DNA from: Stenopsyche tienmushanensis
Taxonomy: Eukaryota; Arthropoda; Insecta; Trichoptera; Stenopsychidae
NCBI GenBank assembly: GCA_008973525.1
Contig: WACJ01000358.1
Coordinates: 1-64,000, forward strand
DNA length: 64,000 nt
Reading direction: 5' to 3'
Below, in pieces: positions 11,801-24,269 of the stretch (within the stretch, counting starts at the first letter, position 1; each line of letters opens with the position of its first letter). A model generated the notes under the pieces. It did not search any database. It saw only the letters and a list, made by a program, of their open reading frames with translations, and was not told the DNA's origin. Made by a program: the position numbers and the translations under genes.

Positions 11801-12550
11801 ATTCGAAGCATTTGTCACATTGCATAATTTATGTACATATCGATGAAAATAAGCTGCTTTATAGAAGGCAACATATAAAAGGATTATGAACGGAGGTCCA
11901 CAGGAAGGATTTTATAGAAACTATCTAATTCCTTGCCTAATCTGAAAATGTTACTAGTGCCTTCATAAAATACTTACACATAAATCCTCAAAAAAATGTT
12001 TGCTGTGGATCAATAACAACTGAATTACTTTCTTATATATTTTGCAATTATATCCCATTTTAATATTATCGTGATTAAAAAAATCAATCATTTAAATAAT
12101 CCCAAGTATTGGGTTATTGGTATGGTAGATCTTTTCTATGAACACTCATTATAAAGACTTATCCTGATTATATAGATCTAAAAAAGTTAATGATAAAACG
12201 ATTAATAATGTTATGGAAGACCCCTTAATCATGTTAAAGGTAAATGGGAAATCATCACATGATTAATCCTATCTCTAGGAAAATATCCTATAAAGATTGC
12301 TGACATATTTTGAATTGATGGAACAATATTAAAGGATTTAAAGTAGACCTACTCACGAAAAATAAGTTAACTGATAAAAGCACTTTATATTGGATATGGG
12401 TATTTAAATTAAAACACTTTTCTTATATATTCAAATCTATTTCACGAATATAGTTTTGAAACACATTTCTTAAAAAAATATTTTGTGTGAGTTTTATTGC
12501 TTTATAAACCTTATATTATATGTAAATTGCTTATCTAAGTATAAATGGAA
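8850..12550. other. AT-rich DNA, nearly featureless
   Basis: Apart from the short repeat at about 10110-10235, I found no recognisable gene, RNA or mobile element here on either strand. Even short open frames are scarce. This is likely intergenic or intronic. Confidence 0.55.
10110..10235 (-). repeat. Dispersed repeat M4, copy 1
   Basis: The segment with GTGATGTATTTACTACACAT and TAATAATGGGAATAACGATA is the reverse complement of segments at about 38168-38270 and 60438-60545. Shared landmarks, on the other strand, are CCCATTATTAGAGT, GTAGTAAATACATCA and a following GGAAAG. Three copies in one window indicate a mobile or formerly mobile sequence, but neither its class nor its ends are clear. 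Confidence 0.6.
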
Positions 12551-12556
12551 ATGCTG

Positions 12557-13174
12557 TAAGGGGTCATCTCACTTCAAACATCAAACTACCACGTCAAAAA
12601 ATCGTTTTTTTTTTTAATTTCATTTTTCGAAAGAACATGTTTCAAAGGAAGTCATCCATAATTTTGGTGGAGAAATTCGGATTATTTCAATGCTTTACAG
12701 CTAATTCGCGTAATGCGCTCGAAGTAATCATTCCATTCAGATTGCGCTCCAACGGCAAAATTGTACTTAAAACTTTAAACGCGTTTTTCTCGAAACGACA
12801 TTTTTGCAAATGGCGTTTATAGAATTTTGGAAAACCAAGTCGCCGATTGGACTGAAATTTTACAAACTTATTTTAAATCTGTATGGCTATAGTAGTTCGT
12901 AAAACCAGGTCAAAATGTTTATTTTATCTTATGTTTTATATTAAAAAACACCCCGAAAAAAAGTGTTTTTTTCCAAACTTTTTTTCAAACCAGCGCCATT
13001 TTGTTACTTTTGAACAAGAACTATTCATTAGCGCTACTGTGATAGCGAAACACTTATATAAGAGTGCCATAATTAATTTCAAAAGGATTTATTTCATTAT
13101 ATGGTGTATTTACAGAGAAAAAAATTGTTTAATATTGCCTATTTTTTGGGCCATCAAAGTGAGATGACCCCTTA
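12557..13174. mobile_element. Family A non-autonomous DNA transposon with perfect TIRs
   Basis: The outermost 18 bases at each end are perfect inverted repeats (TAAGGGGTCATCTCACTT at 12557-12574, its complement at 13157-13174). The flanks allow either a TA duplication or a TTAA duplication with one mismatch (GTAA on the left, TTAA on the right); I cannot decide between them. Inside, the element joins the left-end block of family A (a peptide-like FQCFTANSRNALEV stretch) directly to the right-end block (AAACTTTAAACGCGTTTTTC onward). It lacks the transposase-coding middle seen in the 32.2 and 55.7 kb copies, so it is an internal deletion derivative of MITE type. It needed transposase in trans. 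Confidence 0.85.
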
Positions 13175-13179
13175 AAAAT

Positions 13180-14375
13180 GAGATAACACAGAGTTTAAAT
13201 CTTATAACTAGATTATAGACTTCATTCTTTTTTTGAATTTATTGCAATTTAAATGTACTGCTAAATACCCTGTAAAAAATAATCAGCCCCAGCGTCAAAC
13301 AATTCACCCTCTTCCTGCCGAATTACGAATTTGATACGACATACAATCTTAAACATTTTTGATCAAAAAGTACATATTAATTTATTCCCGAGAGTTGTAT
13401 ATGCATCTATGAATATATATATATATATATATACACCAATGACAATGGACCACATGAAAATGGAATGTGCATTGCGTGCGCTACAAAAGGGATCACAATA
13501 TTGACGTTTTTATATGACAAACATCAATTGTTATATATTCGTTGGACCAATTTCAGGAGCAATGGCTCAACATGTAGCATGGATGAGCGATAATCTTTTG
13601 GCAAATGTTAGTACCATGTTTATTGCACGATCGTCGTTCCATTGAAGGGTCTCGTTTCATCGGGGTGGATAGCATAAAGACAGAGCTGGACGTTTCGGGA
13701 TTTAGTCGACGAACATATAAGACTCGGCACCTATTGAACCTGTGAGCCATGGATTTTTTTCAGAAAATCCCATAGACCATAAATTTCTGTTTGTGGGTCA
13801 TTAGGTATTTTTAAATCTGTTCGTGTATTGAAATTTATTAGCCGACGCCGGATGTGTAACGAGTACGTCCGTCGCCTGGGGTGGATTATTGATTTTAAAT
13901 TTAACCAGGATGACCAGATGTTGGAGCAATAAAACAATATTGACAAAGAACAGACAAAACAAACAACCCCTAATTGCTTGGACACCTATGTCCTATCTAA
14001 CTAAATCTCTATGTTCTTTACATGTCTATTAAGCATTCTACTCAACTACATGGGTGGCATCAAGTAATTGAGTTTGATCTCTTTGAATGTATCTCATAAA
14101 ATTGAAATATGTATATAAACATTTTAATATATTCGTTAATGTAGCAAAATATTATTTCAATATTCACGATTCTGAAAATGCAATTACTGAGGAAAAAATA
14201 AATTCAATAAGCAAATTTAATTTGAAATTATATTATCTATCATTTATGTAACAATGAAAACGTTATAAAATCAAATACCTATAAAATTAAATTATTTCAG
14301 GAAATCAAACGCTCACATCCACAATATGACATATTTTGAGAGTCCCATCATTTTCTGTTAAAACGTCTTAAACAT
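13180..14375. other. Non-coding stretch with a TA microsatellite
   Basis: A (TA)n tract lies at about 13413-13432. The minus-strand open frames at 13553-13750 and 13731-13985 overlap and have no recognisable motif. The 13540-13960 part is slightly G+C-richer and could be a decayed coding sequence, but I cannot identify it. Confidence 0.45.
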
Positions 14376-14379
14376 ATTT

Positions 14380-15245
14380 CTAAGAATGTTATCCATAATT
14401 TGGGTGAAGAAATTCTGATTATTTCAATGCTTTACAGCTAATTCGCAAAATGCGCTCGATGCAATCACTCCATTCAGATTGCGCCCCAACGGCTCTGAGA
14501 CCGCTGCAGTCGCAGGATTGCTTCAATACTTGCTTTAGTTTGCAAGCCAAAGGTTCCCGTTAAGGATTTTTTATTTATTTTTTTATTTTTGCTCTACTAA
14601 GGGAACAAATGAAGTTTAAAAAATGTTAACATAGATTAAAAAGAAGACGAATAAGCGAGTGAAATTCTTGATGCGAATTACAAAAATATGCAACTACAAG
14701 ATCGTTATATTTGTACACGCATCCTTCTGCTCTCAATAAGGAAGTTTAACAGTTATTATGTTTAGTTATATGTTTTCCTTTTCAACATTTTTTAAGGACT
14801 TAAAACCTTAAGCGCGTTATTGTCGAAACGACATTTTTGCACGTGGCGTTGAAAGAATTTCGAAAAACTATGTCGCCGATTGATCTGAAATTTTACGAGC
14901 TTATTTTATACGTATATGGCTATGGCATTTCATAAAATCAAGTCATTAATATCTATTTCATCTGACGTTTTACATTAAAATATATCCCCAAAAAAAAGGT
15001 GTTTTTTCAAAAATTTTAACTTTTTTTCAAACCAACGCCGTTTTGTTCCTTTTAAAGGAACACATATACATAAGAAAAAAAAACTAATGACCTTGCATCT
15101 TTTTTAAAATGTCGTTTTAATGTTTTAAAAAGGTTATAAAATATTGTTTTTTTATTAAGAATTTATTTTTTTAATATTATATAAGAGTGCTAATCCATAA
15201 ATGATTATTTTCATTATACGATGTATTTACCGTCAAAACAATGTT
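14380..15245 (+). mobile_element. Family A copy, degraded
   Basis: It begins in the left block (GATTATTTCAATGCTTTACAG) and includes GCGCCCCAACGGCTCTGAGA. It then continues through a middle part with GACGAATAAGCGAGTGAA (14647-14664), which corresponds to the unoccupied SINE target of the 51.2 kb copy. The right block runs from AACCTTAAGCGCGTTATTG to the ACGGTGTATTTAC motif. Terminal inverted repeats are not visible, and the transposase-coding part is short and broken. Confidence 0.75.
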
Positions 15246-15249
15246 AAAA

Positions 15250-17690
15250 AGTGTGTATGTGCAACGGGGAATTAGTAAATTAAAATAATCGGTAGCTCTT
15301 CATGCCCATATCACACATCTTGATGGAATATTTCGTCATACTCGCTACATTTACTTTTTTTTGAATGACGAAATATATCGTCATACGGAGGTTAAAAGAC
15401 ATTTTTAGAAAATAAATTAACCAAAATATATCAATTTTTCAGATACAATATTATTATAAATCATACAAATGAACATTGTTTCACAACAACCGCACATTTA
15501 AATTCGATTAAAAATCGAAGTTTTTACTGATTGTTTCAGTGATCTCAATTTAAAAACTGAATGAACTGCTATAGAATTCTTTATAAATTTGTAATTTAAT
15601 TCTTTGATACTAATGTTCGATGTATGTCTGTTTTGTTTACGAGCTAGTGAAGAGTTCCCTATAATGTGAATATTTAATAGTTTAAGTGAATCTTGCCTCA
15701 ATTATACAGAGCTTGACGAGTTTTGTGTTTAAGAATACACACTAAAATAACAATTATCACGGCGCAATTAAGATCCAGGATTTTAATAATAATGGCGACA
15801 GGCTCTCGTGGTTTTCAGGATTACGAGCTGCCGTGAAATGTTTATTTATTCAGTAGAATAACAGCGTCTTAACTGTGATCGCGGGGATTAGAAGACTGCA
15901 CTTAGAAATTTAATTAAGTCTTCAATCTACTTGATTAAAATTTTATAGCCAATGAGTGCTAACGAGATCATCTTCCGAAACGTCTTAAAAGCAAAATTTA
16001 TTACGAACGTGTACACTTTAGTCGGCCCTCGAAAGCTTTTGTGAAATGAGAGATATATTTAAACGAGATGTGATGAAATATACTTAACTGCTAATCTTCC
16101 TAACAACGGCCCGTTATACTTTCCTTCAGCGAGCGATTTCCGCCTAAGTCTATTGTCTCTTCTTATGGATATTTATCGTGATGAAAATTTATAAACGAAT
16201 CACTGAGAAGCTTAAGGGATGTTACAAATGACATTTAGGGTGAAGTTAATACCTTCAGAGGCGTGACGTATAGCGATTGTTACGTCCCCAAGTAAATACC
16301 GGCTTATACCAGGTCAAAAATTAATAAAATCTCAAACAAAACTCATAAATTTAAAATACAAACAAAAATTGAATTACACATATTATATAATAGATCACAG
16401 TGCTTTTCAAAAGCATCTAAGTTGCGTTGCAGGCATTTAAAAGGGAATGAAAGTGCAAACCAAGTATTAAATAAACGAAACGGCGATATCTAAAATTATC
16501 GGCACTAGCTATCTATAACTATTCATCGATCTACATTTTGAAATTTATTTTAACGTAACTTTTTTTAAATGCATGCCTTGAAACGAGCATGATCATATGG
16601 TAACGGTAAACATAAACGCTAGACATAACGATCTGAATATCATTCATATTCACATGAATATCGAATCACCGAATCGAATAATCCAGCAATAAAAACGAAT
16701 GACCATTTTAAAAATACATTTTTAAAAGGAAACATATTTTTTTATGTGCATGTAATACAATTGGCACCTCACCATGAGATGTCATCACATCAGCGGCGAA
16801 TTATCAAAGCGGCAGCAGACTGTCAAAATAGCAGTAAATTGTCAAAAGTATGGTGAGTTTTCAAAAGGGGACCTGACTTTTTCTCCCGGAAAGGAGAAGA
16901 TGACCAATTTCGAGTTCAAAAAGACGCTATGCCGGCAAAGCATCTACCCTCTGGTGGATAATCACCCGTTCAAATGCAGTGCCTGCCTAATTTCGACCAT
17001 TATTACCGAGCGAATTAAATCATAAACGAGTTCCGTCGTTCATCGCAGCCGACTCGTGGGTTGGGACCATTGTTACGGATTGCGCCGAGATGCTCTCAAC
17101 AGCGGGTTTGCGTGCGAGCAACGCGACCTTTAAGCTGCAGCGACGAAGATAGCGAACCGCGTAATGCAAGCTCGACAGAAACAATTATCTCATTAATTTT
17201 AATCGAATTTATCAAAATTTTAAGCGAATAAAAAAAACAAAGTCTTTCAAATGAAATTATATAAATGATTTTAATATTATTGGAGCATATTTAAATTTTT
17301 AAACGTATCTTTCTTTAGTCAATTTGCATCGGGTCATGGTTTAGGAAACACATTTTTTTATTACTTTCAGAAGACTGATTTTATAAATGCATTTTTCCCC
17401 CCAGAAGTATTGTTTATAATGGAACATATAAGAAAAAAAAAATAATAATGGATTTTTAAAAATCTTTAAAAAATATATCATAACTTAAAAATTAAAAATA
17501 ACAAAAAAAAACTCAAAAATGTGTCTAAAATGTGAAGATCTTTCAAATTTATTTTTCTTAAAACCTATTTTCATGGATATGATTAATTGTGGATACTACA
17601 GTATTTGTGATTTTTGATTTATATGTGATTTTTTAAAAACTCGGATTATGAGTAATCTTACTATTTTTTTATTTTGCGAAGGGAGTAATC
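15250..17690. other. Non-coding stretch, no recognised feature
   Basis: A local inverted motif, TTTCGTCATAC at about 15331 against the inverted ATATATCGTCATACGG at 15371, is the only structure noted. About 15720-16290 and 16750-17170 are G+C-richer. The frame at 16774-17025 (83 codons) has a lysine- and serine-rich translation with no motif I recognise. Confidence 0.5.
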
Positions 17691-19060
17691 TTCAAAAGGC
17701 ACCACCATTCTAGTGATAGTGTGGGACTTTTACCCACTAAAACCCCCTCCTATTCGGCTGCCACCCGGCTACTAATTAAGTATTGCACAAGAGTGGCAGT
17801 GATGTGTCCCTCACGGGCTATCCATTTGTCTCTTTCCGAAAATCATTTCGTCGTCTTGTACGTTCAACATCCTCCTTCTGCCGCATAGCACACGTCATGT
17901 ATTTGCACCAGGCATTCCATGCCCTAGCATCTGTTAACATCGAAGGCTTGAATCAAGTGGTAGCATAGTAGACCATCATTTGAGTTGCCCCATGGGGACC
18001 GCCACGCCGTCATGGTGCTTTGCTTAGCGTTATTCTTGTCTTCGCCTTTCTGTATTATCTATCTCTTGTAAGCGAGCAGGTCGATTGGCGGTATGGCAGT
18101 CAGTGTCAGGAAGGCGTCTTCCGACACTGTACTACATGCAGCAGCCACGCTAATTGCGCTCCTTCTCTGTACTCTGGCCATGTTGAGCCTGGCTCTTTTA
18201 ATTTGTAGTACCTCGAACATTTTTGGTGTGCCATACAACAGTACCGAGTGGACTACTTCGTTGTAGAGTCGCCTCCTGTTTGTTTTTGGGCCACCAACGT
18301 TGGGCATCAACCTGACCAGATTCTATGCGATGCTGGCCACTTTCTCCGTGCGGGTGACAAATCGGAGCTTGTCCTGCGTCTTGGAAAAAATAGGGCCTCC
18401 GTTTTTTGGACAGCGAGCTTCAGACCAGCTCCTGTCAGCCACTTTTTGGTCATTCACAGGATCTCCGTAGATTTGATTGTGACTAGGATGGCAACGACAT
18501 CAGCGAAGACGACCATTTTGGCTCCTCCAATTAGCGGTGTCGTCAGCAGTCCGTCGGACATTACGTTCCACAGGGCGGGTCCGAGCACCGACCCCTGTAG
18601 AACGCCTGCCGTCAATGGTTTTTCTCTTATCTCTCAGTCGGCGTCTGCGTAGATAAGAGCTCTCCCGTGCAAGTAGCTCTTTACCATTCTGATAAGGTAT
18701 GGTGGGGTGTCAATTTCCTTCGAGGCCCTGAGGATCAAGTGCCATCTCGTCATTCTCGTGTGTCTACTGACTTTTATGTTGCCACACCACGCCTGTTTCA
18801 CCGTGTCTACAACTTGGGTAATGGCGTCGATTATGGAGTGGCCTACACGGAAGCCGTACTGCTGTGGGGAGAGTCCCGTTTCAATGTGCTGCTGGAGTCG
18901 CTGGAGGATAAGTCTCTCCAGCAGCTTCCCCAACCTATCCAGTATGCACAACGGTCTGAACGGCGACGGACTTGGAGGTGCTTTCCCTTTGGGAATGAAA
19001 ATCAGCTTTTGTCTTTTCCATGGTGCTAGGAAGATCACTCCCGCTAGGCAGGTATCATAT
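17690..19060 (-). pseudogene. R1-like LINE ORF2 fragment (reverse transcriptase), inactivated
   Basis: Minus-strand translation from 19038 gives a reverse transcriptase order: WKRQKLIFIPKGK, FRPLCILDRLGKLLERLI, GLSPQQYGFRVGHS, then GVLQGSVLGPALWN (about 18560-18605), FADVVA (about 18493-18507) and, downstream in another frame, LMPNVGGP, SVLLYG and IPPIDLLAYKR (18059-18310). This matches R1-clade ORF2. Several lesions are visible. The catalytic box reads FADV where FADD is expected (GTC at 18496-18498). There is an in-frame TGA at 18454-18456, a frameshift between about 18310 and 18370, and the aspartate of motif A is out of frame near 18760. ORF1, endonuclease and the N-terminal part are absent (5' truncation near 19060). 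The 3' end near 17690-17770 holds GGGTTTTAGTGGGTAAAAG, which looks like the 3' untranslated end of such LINEs. The region is clearly G+C-richer than its surroundings. Confidence 0.88.
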
Positions 19061-19064
19061 TCTA

Positions 19065-21035
19065 TCTTGCTCCCCTATTTAATGGATGTATTTTTAATTG
19101 ATATCTATAAGCTGATCGATTATTTTATAGGAATATTACATTTGAATTGAAAACTGAATACATTCACCATAAATACATTGAGTAACAAAATACTCTGACG
19201 AGATTAATGATTTATATATATATACATAAATTATTTAGAAATTTAGGTATGTTTATCGCTCACCACATCCAGAATAATATTTGCATATTAAAGTTACAAC
19301 AATCTAGAACGTAAATAATTGTTAAAATGATAATCTGTGTTACAAATACATAATTGATGAAACAATTAAGTTCGTTTTATGTAATAATGTAATCCTTCAT
19401 CGGCGCGATACTTAAGTATTCAAACGGTATGGCTTGAAGGCGTATCCTATCTTCGTCTTTAATTTTCCAATAATCCCATTATGCAAATAGGAATTCCAGT
19501 CCTCCCTCTAAATCAATTTGCATTATTATCCGATGTTTTTGTCACTTAATTTATTATATTCGAAACTTAAGGCCTTCCATTTTAATCATTTTATCGCAAC
19601 ATGTTTTATATAAAGCTTCGATGAGCTGACACATGCATACCTCCGGATATGATGTTTTAGCTGCAGATCCACCCCCGTGTAGTTTGAGAGCTCGCCTGTT
19701 TTTGAAAGGACTCATCGAGGACCTATTACAGTAAAAATAGGTCACTTTTATAATGAGGATGAGAAGCCGGAGTAATCATTCAGTAATGGATTTACCGTTA
19801 CACAATAGTGAGCAGGATTGAAGGTTGAAGAAGATAGATCACCTGCCAGCTCAGATATCAGACTACGGATTTTCATAACTGAAGAATCTATTTACACTCA
19901 ATACATAAGCATAAGCAAACAATTCTTATTTGATGTTATCAAATCGATATCGTAAAAATGCCAACATTGTATATATTTAGATAACCCTCTTTGCCACCTC
20001 ATTATAAGCAACTGATCCACTTTGATGGAGATATCAACATGAACAGATTGTCCCCTGTAAAATGAATAATCCGAATTTAATCATGTCCATTCATAAGTAA
20101 AAGTGACATTCCTTAACAGATTACTTGTTTCTGTTTATTAGCATTGTATCAACGAACGTTTCATTCAATTATATGATGTATGTTGCCTTCTCTTGATGGC
20201 TGGATGAGATTTGTCCATTCAATTAAAGGCTGAACTTGATGAGCTTAAAATATTAATGCAAATGCACTACCTAAATCATGCCAAATGTATTTCAGAAATT
20301 ACCGTATTACAGTAAAGTCAGATCCATTTCTATGATCCATAAATACATTTGTTCAAATATTTAAATAAGCTTGTTAATGAAAATTATTAAATATTTGATC
20401 ATAGAATTATTAATCCCTTCGACTAAATATAATTATTTTGATTATTAGCATTAAAAGATGTTTTTAAGCTTTATTCGCTGCATGAAAAAATGCATTTTTA
20501 TTCAAAACTTAAATATGCAAATTTGATATATATTTTCAAAACATTGTAAGCATGTAATATCCTATTTAATGGAATTAATTATGGGTATGAACAGTTAATT
20601 AAACAGCTAATCAATGGTTAGGTCTTGTTATTATACTTGTCTTAGCCTGGAGTAATAAGCTTAATATTAACTATGAGCGTCCCGTAAACTCAATACTAAC
20701 TATAATAGCTCCAAAACTATTTTTATTAGAAATTATTTAAATTCGTTTATAATTAATTTTTATGTAAAGTCTTTGATTTTGAATATCATCAAAGACGATT
20801 TGGAATGCTTAGGATTTTTTACGATGATTCGATTCCAAAATATTTTTGGGATTTTATACGATATCGTTAATAAATCATAAGTCTTTAAACTTCCATCGAG
20901 ATTTGCTTATCAATTTTTTTATCACTTTTATTAGTAACAGGAAAATTTTCTTTATTATTGAAAATCATCTTTCATTAGTTAGAATTACCAATGTATTGGA
21001 ATTAGTAATTATTTTATCTAAAGCTTCTTATAGTT
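19065..21035. other. AT-rich DNA, no recognised gene
   Basis: No protein motif, RNA or repeat family was recognised. The frames at 19554-19745 (-) and 20846-21037 (+) are short and without motifs. Confidence 0.5.
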
Positions 21036-21037
21036 AA

Positions 21038-21229
21038 TATACACCCAAATCTCTTTTTGTGCGATTTTGGATATATTTTATATAGCTGTTTCAAAGTTAT
21101 GCTGTTTTTAAAAACCCATGGAACGCACCTTCACTTTTTCTATGTAAGTCATAGTTTTTTTTGTGCGATTTCTTTTTGTGCGATTTTCCGCGAACGCATC
21201 TACCGCACAAAAAAAAGTTAAAGTGTATA
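21038..21229. mobile_element. Short TIR element M3 (GCGATTTT family)
   Basis: The segment begins TATACACCCAAATCTCTTTT and ends with the inverted AAAGTGTATA, with TATACAC in exact inverted form at 21038-21044 and 21223-21229. Internally it holds repeated TTTTTGTGCGATTT motifs, GTTTCAAAGTTATGCTGTT, CCATGGAACGCA, and CGAACGCATCTACCGCACAA. A close relative lies at about 58660-58853 and diverged ones at 34783-34945, 35485-35600 and 38557-38757. It is too small to code for anything; it is a MITE-type element probably using a TA target. Confidence 0.75.
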
Positions 21230-21625
21230 TACGTATATTATATTAAATTAAATTCACTGTTCTTATGCTCCTAAAGCCATATTAATATTCAATCAGTGCA
21301 TGCTTCAATATATACTTATTTTCCTCAACTTAACGACTCTTTTTATTAATATCTTATTTATCTGAAATATTATTTTAACAAATATTATTGACTAGTTCTA
21401 AAAGATCCAAACTTGCACAAAAAATCCGTTTTCGAGTCAAGATGGCAGCTTCAAATCTTTTCACACATTCTATACAAATATTTTTTGTGCATTTTGTACA
21501 TATAAATATTAGTAATAATCTTTAGCATGCGAATTTGTCAGATAATATTTTTAACCATTAATACATGTATTTTAATCGAAAAAATATTAATGATGGTCAT
21601 TCCCTCACTTGTTATGAAATGTCCA

Positions 21626-21994
21626 TTAGACCACAAATTTCTTAAGAAACCCTAATTCAAAAGATGTCAACAAAGCCTCTCTTTGTCTAATTATTTCTTT
21701 AGCTAAATAAATTCGATCAATAATCCTTTCCAAGATAAACATACATTGAATGTAATTTGGAAGTACACCCATACAAAGAGACTCAAGCAAGCGGTAGGTA
21801 GCTGTTAAAAGCCTGAATGCTCGTCGTGAGAATTGAGCAAATGGCTTGACAATATATTGGCAGCGGGTGTATTTATTTGGTCCGTTGATTTGACATATGT
21901 CGGAGGCTTTTCGGCGCAAGTCTCCCCCTTTGAAACCAATTTGAGGTGTGTTACGAGTCTGCAAGAGGTGGGATGTAAATTGGTAATATTGCAC
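21626..21994 (-). other. Unidentified 122-codon open frame
   Basis: An ATG-initiated frame of 122 codons runs on the minus strand, ending in a moderately hydrophobic, charged C-terminal half (residues about 60-122 with ERIIDRIYLAKEIIRQREA, which could be helical). I do not recognise the family. It overlaps shorter frames on both strands, has no visible splice context, and lies in a locally G+C-richer patch. It may be chance, a decayed transposon or an exon; I lean to chance or decay. Confidence 0.2.
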
Positions 21995-22029
21995 GATATC
22001 GCGTACAATGGGTACCTAATGTAAGCGAT

Positions 22030-23780
22030 AAATTTAATCCGCGTGCCTAACTCAAATAGCTTTTGCTTCCATTTACTTTCATTAAACTAAAAGCTCCCCT
22101 GGCTGGGGAGTCAACCACTTTCAGCTACATGTGACATATCAGTACTCCGGGAAAAAGGTACATTTTTTCCTTTTGCTCCTCCATCTCTTTTTTTGGTGAT
22201 TCGCGAACAAAGCATTATTCCGGAATGAGATTCGCGCCACCGTTCGCGAAATCCAAGCCTCGATGAAATTTTCGTCATTTGAATACCCATCTCAGCCAGC
22301 GAGCTCTAAAGTATCTCCAAAGATTTATTAGACGCTTCGCATCGTTTCCGTACCCGAGATTTAAATAAAACACTGAAATTCATGCTCACTTTTACTTTTG
22401 ACTCCTTATTATGATGGTATAAATCCTGGCACCTTGGTATTTAGGTACGGACGTGGAAAGGAAGAGATAAAAAGAGAGGCATCAAATTCATTATAAGCGA
22501 ATGATAATATATATTGAAGATCTAAAATGACTACAATTTAAAAAGTTCCAATTAAAACACAATAATTTATTAATGCATACTCGTGTAATTCTATTCAAGG
22601 CTCTTCAATAATAAAAATTCATAACAAATATTTCAAACCTTAGTGAACGGTCCAGCTTTTCGAAACTATTACTAGCAAAAAATGCAGATGCAATGAAAAA
22701 CCTATTTAATTTAATAATTCAAGGCACTCATTCGTCGTGACAGCTGTCCGAAAAGCGGACCGTATGGATACACAGACCTTGTGGTCACTCCGTTCTTTTT
22801 AGATTCCCTCCCAACCATAAAAACCATATATTTATTTATCTTGCTAATTTATTATATTTAGTATTATGACCAAATCGAAAATATTCGACCAAAAAGGCCA
22901 ACATTTTTATTTTTCTTCTAAAAATAAATACTTTCAATAATCAAGTATTTTTTAAGTCATTAAAAAGCATTTCGGGTTCCGATAACTATCAGCCATACAT
23001 TTATTCGGAAAGTTTATTTGAATATGTTACATTAGTTCGCGATTAATACAGTAATATTAATTCAAATCAAAGAAAATTATCTCATCCAGAGGTTATGTAA
23101 GCTTAAAGTGACTGATCTTTCGAAACAGTATCTATCAATACCTAGATAACAAAAAGTCAAATTTGCAACAATTTCAAAAAAAATACTTGAGGTCAGAAAT
23201 GTAATAATGTTCTGTGCAAAGGTTCACATCAATACGTATAATGAGATTTTTGAAAATATTTTTGCATTTAGCTAAAAATTAAGAGAATTTGCACAAAAAA
23301 TAAATTCTCTAAAATATCATAACCTTTTAAAAGAGTAATTTATTAAAACCATATTTGGAATGCAGCAATCAATAAAAAAATGATATGTTCTTAATAAAAT
23401 AGATTCTTTAATTAATAAAAATAATGCCTTCATATTATATACAGACGCATGACGGGATTTGACGGCTGTGTACGTCAAAGTGTTAATGCGTACTGAGTTC
23501 TGAGGCGTATTGATTCGTATTAAAGACTAGTGATCTAATTTTGGTTGCTCACAAAATGCATGATATTTTACACCCCGTGCATATCAAATCGGTCAAATAA
23601 AATGCGATGGGTTTTCCCCCTTTATGTGACGATCTCCGATTAGTCGATGATAACGTAGATAAGGTAAACCTATTATCTAAAACTTTTACGACTAATCACC
23701 AGGATTCCCAACACGATGATACTTCTTTAAAAATAATCCTAAATCCTTGAAAAAAGAAATATTTTAAGAAAATTTGAACT
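22030..23780. other. Non-coding stretch
   Basis: Nothing recognisable apart from a mildly G+C-richer, repeat-free part at about 22090-22350. The remainder is AT-rich. Confidence 0.5.
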
Positions 23781-23799
23781 TCCCACGAAAGTTTTCAAT

Positions 23800-24260
23800 G
23801 TTTGTTTGAAATTCGGTTGTTATCCCACTTTATACGCGCAAAATGCGGCGGAGAGAAGGAGACAGTCTGTCTTTTGTGTGAGAGAGAGTGTACGCAAACT
23901 TTTGAATCATAACCCTCAGTCCGCACTACGCATACGCGGTGCGGATTACGGGTGCGCGTTATCTATCTATATATATATATATATATAATTCAATGTCTCT
24001 TGTCCGGCGTCCGAATGTCTGTCGCGATGTCCGATCCGCTTTGCTAAGGTAGATAAAACCTTTTGTCAACTATGCCGAAAGGTGGTAATTGCATGCCCGG
24101 TTTTGCTTAGAGGTAAAAGAAGCATTTAGTCAAGTTTGTTTTGGTGAAGTGAAGCGCGGCCGCGAGTCGGCGATTGGATGAAGACAGTCACTTTGCGAGG
24201 TGAGAGAGAGCGCACGCATGCGCATGGATCCTAACCTCTCAGCCCACAGCAATATATCGC
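23800..24260. other. G+C-richer block with a TA tract; possible Helitron-like end
   Basis: This block stands out from the AT-rich background by its CpG-rich words (GCGGCGGAGAG, CGCATACGCGGTGCGG, GCGCGGCCGCGAGTCGGCG). A (TA)n tract at about 23968-23986 leads into ATTCAATGTCTCTTGTCCGG and a second GAATGTCTGTCGCGATGTCCG. TA-rich starts followed by TGTCTGT-type words are typical of insect Helitron 5' ends, so that origin is possible. The frame at 23806-23988 simply runs into the microsatellite. No protein was recognised. Confidence 0.35.
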
Positions 24261-24269
24261 GTAGCCTTT

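Noticed and set aside
13413..13432. Element terminus at the TA tract
   Set aside because: No inverted partner or shared flank was found; it is a simple microsatellite.
18248..19150. Plus-strand frames of 120-147 codons, among the longest in the window
   Set aside because: They are antisense to the R1-like reverse transcriptase and have no motif of their own.
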